From G965276765 sp965276765 (GTDB taxonomy: Bacteria > Actinomycetota > Acidimicrobiia > Acidimicrobiales > Palsa-688), in assembly GCA_965276765.1 (NCBI GenBank), contig OZ255627.1, forward strand, positions 744,001-808,000: a DNA stretch of 64,000 nucleotides, in the 5' to 3' direction. The notes beneath the pieces are model-generated. The model was not told the DNA's origin, ran no database searches, and saw only the letters and a program-made list of their open reading frames with translations. Below are positions 42,821-52,257 of the stretch, piece after piece; within the stretch, counting starts at the first letter, position 1, and each line of letters starts with the position of its first letter. The translations under genes were made by a program, and so were the position numbers.

Positions 42821-43684
42821 TCAGACTTCCCGCGTCTTGGCGACCGAGAGGAATCCGGCCGGTCTCACCATCAGCAGTACGATCAGGATTCCGAACAGGA
42901 TCAGGTTGCTGGCGTTGGCGTCGAAGTAGCGCGCGCAGACTTCCTGAACAACCCCGGCGGCTAGGCCGCCGAGCAGGATCCGTTGATAGCTCTGAAAGCC
43001 GCCGAGGGCCAGCGCGACGAACCCGTACACGACCAGGCCGTCACCCATGTTGTAGGTGGCCAGCAACTTCGAACAAACCAGGATGCCGACACCGCCGAGG
43101 ATCAGGCCGGCGACGACGAAGCTCGCCGCGCCGACGAACCGGGTGTTGATTCCGCGGAGTTGGGCCGCCTCGGGATCGCTCGCAGTGGCGCGGATCGCGA
43201 GGCCTACTCGCGTTCGGGTAGTGACGAGGTGCAGGGCGAACGCCACGACCACCGTCACCGCGAAGATCGCGACGTCGGCCACCTGGAGGTAGCCACCGAG
43301 CCAGTGCAGCGATTTCGAGTTGGACAAGAAACTGACCGAGCGGGGCTGGACCCCCCAGATCAGTAGGGCGATCCCGTCCAGGGCCACCGCCCCGCCGACG
43401 GTCGTGACCAGGGCGGCCTCCTGACGCCGGGACCCGAGCAGCCGCAGGAGGAGGAACTCCTCGACTAGCCCGATGACCACGCCGATCAGCGCGCTGAGCA
43501 CGATAGTCACGACGGGCGACAGAGCCATCTCGTTGTTGAAGACGAAGGCCGCGAAGGCCCCGACCATGACCAACTGCGCCTGGGCGAAGTTGAACGTCCC
43601 GGAACTCGTCAGCGTGAGACCGTACGTCAGCGCCAGCAGCGAGTAGATCGCTCCGACCGAGAGGCCTGACCAAAATACCGTCAT
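42821..43684 (-). CDS. livH: Branched-chain amino acid-type ABC transporter permease (LivH)
   Basis: 287 residues, strongly hydrophobic with about 8 membrane segments. Start MTVFWSGLSVGAIYSLLALT and TSSGTFNFAQAQLVMVGAF are typical LivH. The EAA-like loop TRTRVGLAIRATASDPEAAQ contacts the ATPase. It lies 2 bp from the livMG start and 114 bp after the binding-protein stop. Confidence 0.93.
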   Translation of the reverse strand: MTVFWSGLSVGAIYSLLALTYGLTLTSSGTFNFAQAQLVMVGAFAAFVFNNEMALSPVVTIVLSALIGVVIGLVEEFLLLRLLGSRRQEAALVTTVGGAVALDGIALLIWGVQPRSVSFLSNSKSLHWLGGYLQVADVAIFAVTVVVAFALHLVTTRTRVGLAIRATASDPEAAQLRGINTRFVGAASFVVAGLILGGVGILVCSKLLATYNMGDGLVVYGFVALALGGFQSYQRILLGGLAAGVVQEVCARYFDANASNLILFGILIVLLMVRPAGFLSVAKTREV

Positions 43685-43798
43685 CGTTGGTGACTATCCG
43701 TTCAGAAGTCGTGGGTTCGTGGCGAAAGCCCGGGCGGGGCCGGTGGTTGGCCGCACGCGCAGCGGTCCACCCGGTACCCGTTGGCAACCGGCCAGTGC

Positions 43799-45052
43799 CT
43801 AAGAGGCGGCCGTCACCAGTCCGTTGCTGATCGGTCCGATCGGGAGGTAGGAGAAGTCGCTGCGCACGTAGTGGACGCTGTGCGAGGACTTGGTGAAACC
43901 GAGCGGGCCGTTCTTCGACACCCAGGTCACCGGGGTGCTAGCTGGCAGGGTCTCCAGCGCATTCGCGATCTTCGTCCCGTCCGTCGACTTCGCGGACGCC
44001 GCGCCGACCTGAGCCGCGATGATGACGTCGTAGCCGTAGCCCGTCGCCGCCAGCGGGTCTTTCAGGGTTCCTCCGGCCGTGAAGGCGGCATAGGCCTTCT
44101 TGTAGGCCGGGCTCTTGCCGGACGCCCCAGCCACGTCGAGGGTCGGGTACTGGATGACCACACCCTTCAGCGCGTTGTGCGGCACGAAGGAATAGTTGTC
44201 CGACACGGCGACGCCGGCGTCACCGATGAACGGGACGGTCCAGTGGATCGCGGCCCGGTCCTTGAGGATCAAGCCGGTCGGCGTACCGATCGCGTCGAAC
44301 ACGACCGCCTGCGGGTTGCTGGACCGCAGCTTCTCCAGGACGGCTGTGTAGTCGGTACCAGCCGGGTCGAAGTTTCCATAGGACACCTTGACGCCGGCGC
44401 TGGCCGCAGCCTGCTTGAACGCTTGCTCGCTGCTCTGCCCGAACCCGTCGGTCCCCGAGAGTAGGGCGATGTGCGTGTAGCCCTTCGACTTCGCATAGGC
44501 AATGTTGGCCGCCTGAATGTCGAAGGCGTCGATCGCGGTCGCGAAGAACAGCGGGAACTTCGAGGTGTCGGCGAGCTGGCTGGCCGCCCCAACGTTGATC
44601 ATCAGGATCTTCTGCTTCTGCAACAGCGGCGCTATGGCGACCGCCTCCTGGGTCGGCCCGGAAGCGACCAGATCGGGCTTGGAGCCGCTGGAGATCGCGG
44701 ACTGGACGATGTTCACCGCTGTGTTGGGGTCGCCGTTGTCGTTCTTGATCGTCAGCTTGACCTGCTTGCCGTCGATCCCACCAGTCGAGTTGACCTGGGC
44801 GACGGCTGCCTTCAGACCGATCTGGATATCTTCGCCGTTGGTGGCCTCAGGCCCACTCAGCGGCAGGCTGGCCAGCACGTTGTAGGTCTTGCCGGACCCG
44901 GAGCCGGAACTGCCTGACGAAGTCGACGAACACCCGGCGATGACCGTAACCACGGAGGTCACCGCTGCGATGGTGACCGCAGCTCGTCGAGCGGGTCGGA
45001 GCCGGCGGGCCGGCCCAATGGCCACGGATGTATCAGGCCGGATTTCGTTCAC
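43799..45052 (-). CDS. Periplasmic-type substrate-binding lipoprotein of the LIV importer
   Basis: 417 residues. A basic N-terminal region (ARRLRPARR) and hydrophobic stretch end in the lipobox TVIAGC, then a Ser/Gly linker, so it is a lipoprotein tethered outside the membrane. The type I binding fold follows (YNVLASLPLSGPEATNGEDI, FATAIDAFDIQAANIAYAK, GYGYDVIIAAQV). It gives specificity to the importer encoded downstream. First gene of the transporter operon, with its own promoter at 45117-45145. Confidence 0.93.
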   Translation of the reverse strand: MNEIRPDTSVAIGPARRLRPARRAAVTIAAVTSVVTVIAGCSSTSSGSSGSGSGKTYNVLASLPLSGPEATNGEDIQIGLKAAVAQVNSTGGIDGKQVKLTIKNDNGDPNTAVNIVQSAISSGSKPDLVASGPTQEAVAIAPLLQKQKILMINVGAASQLADTSKFPLFFATAIDAFDIQAANIAYAKSKGYTHIALLSGTDGFGQSSEQAFKQAAASAGVKVSYGNFDPAGTDYTAVLEKLRSSNPQAVVFDAIGTPTGLILKDRAAIHWTVPFIGDAGVAVSDNYSFVPHNALKGVVIQYPTLDVAGASGKSPAYKKAYAAFTAGGTLKDPLAATGYGYDVIIAAQVGAASAKSTDGTKIANALETLPASTPVTWVSKNGPLGFTKSSHSVHYVRSDFSYLPIGPISNGLVTAAS

Positions 45053-45599
45053 CTTTCCTCAGCTCCTCGCCTCGAAGTGTTGGGGCTTGCGCTGTCCGTG
45101 CCCGGGATCGCGGGAGATTATTACTTAACCATGTAGAACAGTCAAGCCCAATCTCAGATTTTCGCTCGCGAAACGCAGCAGATTGCGCACGGAACACGGG
45201 GTTTGTTCAGCTGTCAAATGGTGCGGCGACTCGTCAGCCGCACGCGACTTCTCGGTACCTCGATCGCGGCGGCGGTCGACGTTCGACGACGCACGCGGAT
45301 CGCTTCCTAGATCGACTTGCGACGTCACCCGTAGGCGACATCGGCAAACCCGGCCGAGGACACGGGGCGAGCGACGCTCACTCCTGGTCGGCCAACCCAC
45401 ACACCCACTGACGGACACTGGCTGGCTCCCCCACGAGCGGCCTGATCGTTCTGGCGAGGGCTTCCCCTAAGATTCGCCAGACCGAACCTTGATTCGATAC
45501 GGCGAAGTGAACCATGTCACTTCGCCGGCGTCAAGGTCTGCGGTGAAACTGATATTCCAGCACCGGCCGAGCGGGTCAGTACCCTCGCCACGAGGCGGG
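45053..45599. other. Intergenic region with transporter promoter
   Basis: 546 bp without a convincing gene. Minus-strand promoter of the binding-protein gene: TTGACT (45140-45145), 17-bp spacer, AATAAT (45117-45122). The spacer holds one ACTTAA half-site (45123-45128) like the operators at 37141 and 38226. The only other clear element is the hairpin at 45500. Confidence 0.6.
45500..45527 (-). terminator. Hairpin downstream of the racemase-like gene
   Basis: CGGCGAAGTGA (45500-45510) and TCACTTCGCCG (45517-45527) are perfect 11-bp arms with a 6-base loop, 73 bp past the stop of the minus-strand gene ending at 45600. No T-run on either side. Likely terminator of that gene. Confidence 0.65.
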
Positions 45600-46814
45600 T
45601 CATTCGACCGCGCCGGCCTGCCGCAGCGCGGCGATCTCCGCCGCCGCGAAGCCGAGTTCGGCCAGCACGTCGGCGGTGTGTTCGCCGCGCTTCGCCGACG
45701 GGGTGCGCACCCGGCCAGGTGTCGAGCCCAGCCGAGGAGTCACGCCGATCTGGCGGACCGGGCCGACGCGGGGGTCGAGCACGTCGAGCACTCGGTCCCG
45801 GGCGCGGGCGTGCTCGTCCTCAAGGGCCTCGTCGATCGACAGGACCGGGCTGACGCAGTAGGCAGCACCGTCGAGAACGGTCATCCAGTCATCGCGCGAG
45901 CGCGCCTGGAACGTCTCCACCAACTCCTCGTAGCACCGCTCCGCGGCGTCCGGATCCCCGACCGCGGCGACCCATTCCGGGCGACCCATCTGTATGCAGA
46001 AGGCCAGCCAGAACTCCGGCTCCACGCAGCCGACCGCGATCCAACCCCCATCTTTGCAGCGGTAGACGTTGTAATTCGGGTTGCGGCCGGTCAGTCGGCC
46101 CCGGCCCGCCTCCGGCGCGCGCTCCCCGGCCAGGGTCCGCCCGACCTGGGAGGCCAGCAGCGCAAGGTTCCCGTCGGTCATGGCCACGTCGACGTGTTGG
46201 CCGTGGCCGTTCGCCCGGGAGGCCCACAGGGCGAGGAGCACGCCGTAGGCGGCCATCAGGCCCCCGCCGGCGAAGTCTCCGGCGATGTTGACCGGAATCG
46301 CAAGGTCGCCGGCCCGCGATCCCACGAGGGACAGCAGGCCGGACGTGGCGATGTAGTTCAGGTCGTGCCCGGCCTCCTGCCGCCGCGGCCCGTCCTGTCC
46401 GTAGCCGGTCACCGAGCAGTAGACCAACGCCGGGTTGACCTCGCGCAGCTGGTCGTAGCCGAGCCCCAGCCGGTCGGCCACCCCGGGCCGGAAACCTTCG
46501 ACGACGACGTCCGCTGTCGCCGCAAGCCGACGCACGACCGCCACGCCGTCCGCACTCTTGAGGTCAACCACGATGGAGCGCTTGTTGCGGCGTAGCGGGT
46601 TGTAAGCGAGTAGTCGCTCGTCATCGTCCCAGCCGGGTGGACCGTCGGTCGCCACGAGTGACGGCCGGCGCGCGGTGGACAGGCGCAGCGGCGGCTCCAC
46701 CACCGTGACGTCGGCGCCGAAGTCGGCCAGGAGCATCGTGGCGAAGGCTCCGGGAGGGTAAATGGACAGGTCCAGGACCCGGACCCCGAGCAGCACCTCG
46801 GGGAGTTCACTCAT
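45600..46814 (-). CDS. Alpha-methylacyl-CoA racemase-like CoA-transferase family protein
   Basis: 404 residues from ATG 46814; longer in-frame starts would place two perfect operators inside the gene. Standard family III start (GVRVLDLSIYPPGAFATMLL). It also has the racemase pair: H150 in AGHDLNYIATSG and D180 in NIAGDFAGGGLMAAYG, spaced 30 residues as in bacterial alpha-methylacyl-CoA racemase. Such enzymes invert 2-methylacyl-CoA so that (S)-specific dehydrogenases can act. This fits the branched-chain dehydrogenase/hydratase/aldolase set at 48106-54409. Confidence 0.85.
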   Translation of the reverse strand: MSELPEVLLGVRVLDLSIYPPGAFATMLLADFGADVTVVEPPLRLSTARRPSLVATDGPPGWDDDERLLAYNPLRRNKRSIVVDLKSADGVAVVRRLAATADVVVEGFRPGVADRLGLGYDQLREVNPALVYCSVTGYGQDGPRRQEAGHDLNYIATSGLLSLVGSRAGDLAIPVNIAGDFAGGGLMAAYGVLLALWASRANGHGQHVDVAMTDGNLALLASQVGRTLAGERAPEAGRGRLTGRNPNYNVYRCKDGGWIAVGCVEPEFWLAFCIQMGRPEWVAAVGDPDAAERCYEELVETFQARSRDDWMTVLDGAAYCVSPVLSIDEALEDEHARARDRVLDVLDPRVGPVRQIGVTPRLGSTPGRVRTPSAKRGEHTADVLAELGFAAAEIAALRQAGAVE

Positions 46815-46834
46815 CGTGGTTGCGTTCTCGCTTT

Positions 46835-46876
46835 CGTTGTCGACAACGGCCTGTTTGCGACCCGAATGGTCGCAAA
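46835..46876. promoter_or_regulatory. Two perfect palindromes between divergent genes
   Basis: CGTTGTCGACAACG (46835-46848) is a perfect 14-bp palindrome. TTTGCGACC (46854-46862) and GGTCGCAAA (46868-46876) form a perfect inverted repeat with a 5-bp centre. They lie between the racemase-like gene (46814, minus) and the metallo-hydrolase (46957, plus), and probably bind one or two regulators controlling both. No regulator gene is adjacent. Confidence 0.7.
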
Positions 46877-46956
46877 TTGCCGGCGCGTCTACTCTGCCCA
46901 CATTTGGCGGGACAAGCTATGTTCACGACGGCGCGACGCCGTGAGGAGTTGACAAC

Positions 46957-48045
46957 TTGGAACTGTCGGATTCGCCTATTCAGATCACCGGTACTTTACA
47001 ACGGCAAGCATGGCTGGAGCGCTCGATACCTCCGGTCGAACAGCTGAGCGCCCGACTCTGGTCCATCCCGGTCGTTATGCCCGACAATCCGCTGCGCTAC
47101 GTAGTGTCGTATGCGCTGGCGGCCCGGGGCGGGCTCACCCTGATCGACTCCGGGTGGGCGTCCGACGCGGCCTGGGACGCCCTCACCGCCGGCCTCACGA
47201 GCATCGGGGCGTCGGTGACCGACGTCCACGGGGTGCTCGTGACCCACATGCACCTCGACCACCTCGGGCTGGCCGGCCGGGTGCGCGAAGCGTCGGGCGC
47301 CTGGGTCGCGCTGCACCCCGCCGACGCGAATCTCATCAGCCGGCCCGACTACCGCGACCTGCAGCTCGCCCTCGACGGCGACGTCGCCCGCCTGCAGGTC
47401 CTCGGGGCGAGCGCGGCTGAGGCGCACGAGAGCGTGAACCACTCCAAGGTCAGTCGAGTCGCCTACGCCGGGCTCGAGCCCGACCGCTTGCTGGCCGACG
47501 GGGAGTTCGTCGATGTGCCCTCGTGGCACCTGCGAGCCGTGCACACGCCGGGGCACACCCCGGGCCACACCATGTTCGTGGACGAGGACACCGATACCGT
47601 CTTCGCCGGCGATCACATCCTGCCGCGTATCACCCCGAACATCTCCGTGACCCGCGGGGTCGAGGGCAACCCACTCGGCGACTACCTCACCTCGCTGCAG
47701 GCGACGGCCAAGATCGTGGCCCGCGAGATCTACCCCGCGCACGAGTGGAGGTTCACCGGTCTCCCCGCGCGGGTCGAGCAGCTGCTGACCCATCACCAGG
47801 AGCGCTCGGGCGAGATCGTCGACCTGCTCGGGCACGACGATGGCTTGACCCCGTGGGAGGTCGCACCTCACCTGACGTGGTCGCGTCCGTGGTCGCACTA
47901 CCAGGGCCGCACGCGCATGCAGGCGGTGACCGAGACAGCAGCGCACCTCGTCTACCTCGCCGGGACCGGTCGTGTGACCGTCCGGACCATCGGGTCCGAA
48001 GGCTCGCCTCGGTACTTCGTGTCGCTCCGGCCCGGTGTGGCGTAA
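46957..48045 (+). CDS. Metallo-beta-lactamase-fold hydrolase
   Basis: 362 residues from TTG 46957 with GAGGAG eight bases upstream. The metal motif H-x-H-x-D-H is THMHLDHLG (H97, H99, D101, H102). Later ligands are in HTPGHTPGHTMF and FAGDHILPRITPN. The C-terminal winged domain (HHQERSGEIVDLL) resembles that of glyoxalase II/LACTB2-like thioester or RNA-acting hydrolases. In this island an acyl-CoA thioesterase or lactonase role is likely. Confidence 0.88.
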   Translation: MELSDSPIQITGTLQRQAWLERSIPPVEQLSARLWSIPVVMPDNPLRYVVSYALAARGGLTLIDSGWASDAAWDALTAGLTSIGASVTDVHGVLVTHMHLDHLGLAGRVREASGAWVALHPADANLISRPDYRDLQLALDGDVARLQVLGASAAEAHESVNHSKVSRVAYAGLEPDRLLADGEFVDVPSWHLRAVHTPGHTPGHTMFVDEDTDTVFAGDHILPRITPNISVTRGVEGNPLGDYLTSLQATAKIVAREIYPAHEWRFTGLPARVEQLLTHHQERSGEIVDLLGHDDGLTPWEVAPHLTWSRPWSHYQGRTRMQAVTETAAHLVYLAGTGRVTVRTIGSEGSPRYFVSLRPGVA

Positions 48046-48105
48046 CCGCACGGCGGCTCGAGCCGACGATCCCTGGCCCAGCCACCGTCACGACTACGGG
48101 ATCGG

Positions 48106-49341
48106 TCACAGGACCGGTGCCGGCCCGAACGCTCCGGCGGACCGCGCGGTCCGGACCTCGTCCGCACTCATCCCCAGCACCTCCCGGAGAATCTCGTCGG
48201 TGTGCTGACCGAGCAGCGGTGGCGCCACCGCCGGCTCGACCGGCGTGTCCCCAAGCCGCATGGCCGAGCGGATCAGGGACACCTGCCCCGCGGCCGGATG
48301 CGAAACCTCGGTCACGATCCCGCGGCGGCGGACGTCGTCCGAGCGCATGGCCTCACCGATCGACAGGATCGGCGCCACCGGCACCCCGGCCGCATTGAGC
48401 TTGTCCACCCAGTGGTCGCGCGATGCCTGGCTGAACCGCGAGGCCAGGATCTCGGTGAGCCGCTCGATGTGCTTCACCCGGGCGGCGTTGGTGGCGAAGT
48501 CGGGGTCGGTCAGTAACTCGGGCAGGTCGAGGGCTTCGCGCGCCAACCGCTCGAACAGCCGGTTGTTCCCGCAGGTCAGGAAGATCAGGCCGTCGGCCGT
48601 CTCGTAGGCGTCGCTAGGGGCCGTCTGCGGGGCCCGGTTGCCCGTGGGACGCAGATCCTGGCCCGAGATCAGGTTTCCCTGCCCGAAGATCGTGAGGGTC
48701 GACATCGCCACGTCGAGCAGCGCGATCTCGACGAGCTGGCCCCGGCCGGTCGAGGCCCGCGCGATGATCGCGGCCAGGATCGCGTTCGTCGCGGTTAGCG
48801 CGGTGGCGACGTCGAGGATAGGGATCGACGACCGCACCGGCGGGCGATCCTCGTACCCGGTGAGGGACATGAAGCCGCTGCAGGCCTGGATCATCCCGTC
48901 GTACGCGCGCCGAGGCACCTCGGACGGGTCATCCAGGCCGTAGCCGGTGACGCTGCAATAGACCAGGCGCGGGTTGTCCGCCGCCAGCGCCTCGTACCCG
49001 ATGCCCAGTCGGTCGGCCACGCCGTTGGAGAAGTTCTGCACCACGACGTCGGCAGTGGCGGCCAGGGCCCGGGCGATCATGAGGCCCGATGGGCTTTTCA
49101 GATCTACAGCAATGCTCCGCTTGTTCCGGTTGGCGCTGAGGAACAATGCACCCTCACCGGCGACCGAGATCGTAGTGTAGTGCCGGCTGTCGTCGCCCCG
49201 TACCGGCACCTCGATCTTGATGATGTCCGCGCCGAGATCGGCGAGCTGCTGCGTGCAGAACGGTCCGGACAGCATTTGACTGAAATCGACCACGCGCACG
49301 CCCTTCAGCGACGCCTGAGATGGTGACGATGAGGGGCTCAT
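48106..49341 (-). CDS. Family III CoA-transferase (CaiB/BaiF)
   Basis: 411 residues. GVRVVDFSQMLSGPFCTQQLAD, SANRNKRSIAVDLK and LLGQHTDEILREVLG are family hallmarks; catalytic D177 lies in SSIPILDVATALT. First of two CoA-transferases in the retro-aldolase gene set; it lies just after the DUF35 gene (6-bp gap). Presumably transfers CoA to the incoming acid. Confidence 0.92.
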   Translation of the reverse strand: MSPSSSPSQASLKGVRVVDFSQMLSGPFCTQQLADLGADIIKIEVPVRGDDSRHYTTISVAGEGALFLSANRNKRSIAVDLKSPSGLMIARALAATADVVVQNFSNGVADRLGIGYEALAADNPRLVYCSVTGYGLDDPSEVPRRAYDGMIQACSGFMSLTGYEDRPPVRSSIPILDVATALTATNAILAAIIARASTGRGQLVEIALLDVAMSTLTIFGQGNLISGQDLRPTGNRAPQTAPSDAYETADGLIFLTCGNNRLFERLAREALDLPELLTDPDFATNAARVKHIERLTEILASRFSQASRDHWVDKLNAAGVPVAPILSIGEAMRSDDVRRRGIVTEVSHPAAGQVSLIRSAMRLGDTPVEPAVAPPLLGQHTDEILREVLGMSADEVRTARSAGAFGPAPVL

Positions 49342-49347
49342 GACTTC

Positions 49348-49776
49348 CTATCGGGTCGTGGACGCCGGTTCGAACTGCGGCAACGTCAGACCAGCGCGCA
49401 CGGTACGGAAGACCACCATGACGGGCAGGCCGATGGCGAGTTCGTCGAAGTCGGCGTTGACGACGTTCGACAGCATCCGGACACCGGCCGACAGCGCAAC
49501 GATGGCCGAGACGTAGGGCAACAGCGGCCCCGGCACCGCCGGGCGGTGGTGCACCGCGTAGGAATACAGCTCGCCGGTGCCGTCGGTGACGGCATAGTCC
49601 CAGTCGAGCGACCCGCATGTCGGACAGGCCGGCCGGGGCGGGTGTCGCAGCTGCCCGCAGCCGACACAGCGCTGGATGCGCAGCTCGCGGGCGTCGATGC
49701 CTTCCCAGAAGAACCTGGTCTCGCTGGTGCGCGCCGGAATCGGCCAGTTGGATTCGCTCGCCACGGGGTTAGACAC
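49348..49776 (-). CDS. Zn-ribbon/OB-fold protein (DUF35), partner of thiolase-like aldolase
   Basis: 142 residues. The N-terminal rubredoxin-like zinc ribbon is CVGCGQLRHPPRPACPTCG (four Cys), followed by an OB-fold (GELYSYAVHHRP, LPYVSAIVAL). DUF35 proteins bind CoA ligands and are required by thiolase-like partners; in steroid side-chain degradation the DUF35 domain activates the Ltp2 aldolase. Encoded immediately after such a thiolase here. Confidence 0.9.
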   Translation of the reverse strand: MSNPVASESNWPIPARTSETRFFWEGIDARELRIQRCVGCGQLRHPPRPACPTCGSLDWDYAVTDGTGELYSYAVHHRPAVPGPLLPYVSAIVALSAGVRMLSNVVNADFDELAIGLPVMVVFRTVRAGLTLPQFEPASTTR

Positions 49777-49806
49777 GCCGGCCCCCGTCCCGTCCGGACG
49801 ACGTGC

Positions 49807-50979
49807 TCATACGTCACGCGCCAGGATCACACCACTGGTCGGAACGGCGCTGCCACTGGTGACCAGGGCGGTCGTGGTGCGCGTCAGCTGGTTGACCGCT
49901 ATGCCGCGTAACTGACGCACCGCCTCTGCGATCCCGTTGAAACCGTGGATGTAGGCCTCGCCGATGTGCCCGCCGTGGGGGTTGATCGGGAGGGCGCCGT
50001 CTAGGGCGAACCTGCCGTCGGCCAGCGCAGCGCCGGCCTCGCCCCGTCCGCACACGCCGTAGGCCTCCATCTGCATGAGCACCAGTGGCGTGAAGTGGTC
50101 GTAGAAGATGCCGAAGTCGACGTCGCTGGGACGGAATCCGGCTTGGCGGGTCAGTTCGGTGGCGACGATGCGTGACTCCTCGGCATCGGTCGGATCGGGC
50201 CGCGCGTAGTTCGCCATGTGGTCCTGCTCGACCGCCAGCCCCTGCGCCGCCGCCACGATCCGCACCGGCGCGCCGGGGAGATCGCACGCGCGTTCGGCCG
50301 TCGTCACCACGAAGGCGACCGCACCGTCGGATTCCTGGCAGCAGTCGAGTAGATGCAACGGATCGACGATCAACGGCGAGGCCTGGTGGTCATCGAGGGT
50401 AATCGGCTGGCCATAGAAGTAGGCATTGGGATTTGTAGCCGCGTTCTGCCGCAGCAGGACGGCCAGCCGGCCGAAGTCTTCCGACGTCGTCCCCGTCTCG
50501 TGCATGTAGCGACGGGTGACGAGGGCGGTGTGACCGGCCGGGACCGCGACCCCGAACGGGGCCTGCCAGCCGATTCGCACGCCATCGGAGTCGCCCCCGA
50601 GCACCCCCGAATTCGCGGCCCGTCCGAAGCGCCGACCGGAGCGCTCGTTCAGGCCGCGGTAGCAGACGACGGTGGTGGCGAGGCCGGCCTCGACGGCGAG
50701 CTTTGCGAGCATGAGCGTGCCGCAGCCGCCGCCCCCGCCGTACTCCACGCGCTGGAAGAAGGTCAGCGGGCCGAACCCGACGGCCCGGCCCAGCTCGCTC
50801 GGGGTAGTGGTGTCGTAGGTCAGGGTGACGGCGCCGTTGACGTCGCCGGCCGCGATGCCAGCGTCGCGCAGCGCGGCGATCGTGGCCTCCACGGTAAGCC
50901 GGTACTCGCTGCGCCCGGAGTTCTTCGAGAACTCCGTCGCCCCGATCCCGACGATGGACGCAGCGCGCGTGGCGGTCAT
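49807..50979 (-). CDS. Thiolase-like lipid-transfer protein, probable retro-aldolase (Ltp2-like)
   Basis: 390 residues of thiolase fold (AASIVGIGATEFSKNSGRSE). The C-terminal motif NPHGGHIGEAYIHGFNGI matches the Ltp2/SCP2-like group, whose Tyr in the YIHG stretch is catalytic for retro-aldol cleavage, rather than the His-Cys arrangement of true thiolases. It should split a 3-hydroxyacyl-CoA into a ketone or aldehyde and a shorter acyl-CoA (propionyl-CoA if the chain is 2-methyl-branched). The DUF35 partner follows after 30 bp. Confidence 0.85.
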   Translation of the reverse strand: MTATRAASIVGIGATEFSKNSGRSEYRLTVEATIAALRDAGIAAGDVNGAVTLTYDTTTPSELGRAVGFGPLTFFQRVEYGGGGGCGTLMLAKLAVEAGLATTVVCYRGLNERSGRRFGRAANSGVLGGDSDGVRIGWQAPFGVAVPAGHTALVTRRYMHETGTTSEDFGRLAVLLRQNAATNPNAYFYGQPITLDDHQASPLIVDPLHLLDCCQESDGAVAFVVTTAERACDLPGAPVRIVAAAQGLAVEQDHMANYARPDPTDAEESRIVATELTRQAGFRPSDVDFGIFYDHFTPLVLMQMEAYGVCGRGEAGAALADGRFALDGALPINPHGGHIGEAYIHGFNGIAEAVRQLRGIAVNQLTRTTTALVTSGSAVPTSGVILARDV

Positions 50980-51006
50980 CGGCCCGCTCCCGCGGGCCCG
51001 CGTCCG

Positions 51007-52257
51007 TCAACCATCGCCCTCGACCCGCCCCGCGAGATCGTCGATCTCCGCGCTCGAGATGCCGAGGCCGGCCAGCACGTCGTTGGTGTGCTGGCCCAGG
51101 GCGGGGGGCCCGAGGCGGATCGACGGCGCGGAGCCCTGGAGATCGAGCGGGTTCATCGGCGTCAGCAGCTGCTCCCCCGTCCCGTCGGTCATGTGCCGCC
51201 AGAACCCGATCTTGGTCAGGTGCGGGTCCTCGAGCAGCCCCTCGAGCGTGTTGACCGGGGCATGCGGGATGTCCTCGACCCCGAGGATCTCGATCCAATC
51301 CGCCGTGGACTTGGTCGCGGTCAGGCGTTCGATCACTTGCCAAGAAAAGTGGATGTTCTGTTGCCGGGCCCCGAAGGTCGCGAGCCGCGGATCGGCCGAA
51401 AGTTCGGGCTCGCCGGCAAGCTCGAAGAATCGCTTCCACTGCTTGTCGGAGTACGGCAGGACGGACAGGAAGCCGTCCGCGGTCGCGAACGGGTGCCGCG
51501 CGGCCTGGCTAACCGGGACGTAGCCCATTGCGGCCAGCGGCGGCTCGAAGCTGTGCCCCCAGAGGTGCTCGATAAGGTTGAAGGCCGCGAGGGTCTCCAA
51601 CATGGGGACGACTACCTTCTGGCCGCGCCCGGTGCGCTCGCGGTGGAACAGCGCGAGCACGGCAGCGTACGCCAGATGCATCCCGGCGACCTTGTCGGCC
51701 AGGATCGTCGGCATGTACCGGGGGACGCCGGCGATGATCGTCTGCATGGACGCCAGCCCGGACGCCGCCTGAATGACGTCGTCGTAGGCCGGACGACCGG
51801 AGTACGGGCCGCCCTCCGCGTAACCGACCCCGTGGCAGTAGACGATGGCCGGCGCGTAGACCTGGATCTGCTCGTAGGAGATCCCGAGCCGGTGGGCCGC
51901 CTCGCCGCGGATGGAGGTCACGACGACGTCGCTCTCGGCGATCAGCTTGCGGAGTACGGCCAGCGCCGGCGGGGATTTCAGGTCCAGCACGATGCTGCGC
52001 TTGTTGCGGTTGCAGGACACGAAGAAAGCGCCCATGCCGTCAGACTTGGATGGACCCATCGACCGGGTGAGATCCCCGCTGGGCGACTCGACCTTGATGA
52101 CGTCGGCGCCCATGTCCCCTAGGTACTGGGTCGCCATCGGGGCGACGTACATCGACGCCAGCTCGATCACTCGGATCCCGGCGAGGGGGCCGTCGTCGAT
52201 CGAGCCCGACACAGGGGGATCGGCGTGGCGGGGCGCGGCCCGGAGCTGATCACTCAT
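51007..52257 (-). CDS. Family III CoA-transferase (CaiB/BaiF)
   Basis: 416 residues. GIRVIELASMYVAPMATQYLGD, CNRNKRSIVLDLK and PPALGQHTNDVLAGLG place it in the family; catalytic Asp D188 is in PTILADKVAGMHLA. Its start overlaps the MaoC gene by 8 bp. Second CoA-transferase of the retro-aldolase operon; the two may use different acids or different donors. Confidence 0.92.
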   Translation of the reverse strand: MSDQLRAAPRHADPPVSGSIDDGPLAGIRVIELASMYVAPMATQYLGDMGADVIKVESPSGDLTRSMGPSKSDGMGAFFVSCNRNKRSIVLDLKSPPALAVLRKLIAESDVVVTSIRGEAAHRLGISYEQIQVYAPAIVYCHGVGYAEGGPYSGRPAYDDVIQAASGLASMQTIIAGVPRYMPTILADKVAGMHLAYAAVLALFHRERTGRGQKVVVPMLETLAAFNLIEHLWGHSFEPPLAAMGYVPVSQAARHPFATADGFLSVLPYSDKQWKRFFELAGEPELSADPRLATFGARQQNIHFSWQVIERLTATKSTADWIEILGVEDIPHAPVNTLEGLLEDPHLTKIGFWRHMTDGTGEQLLTPMNPLDLQGSAPSIRLGPPALGQHTNDVLAGLGISSAEIDDLAGRVEGDG

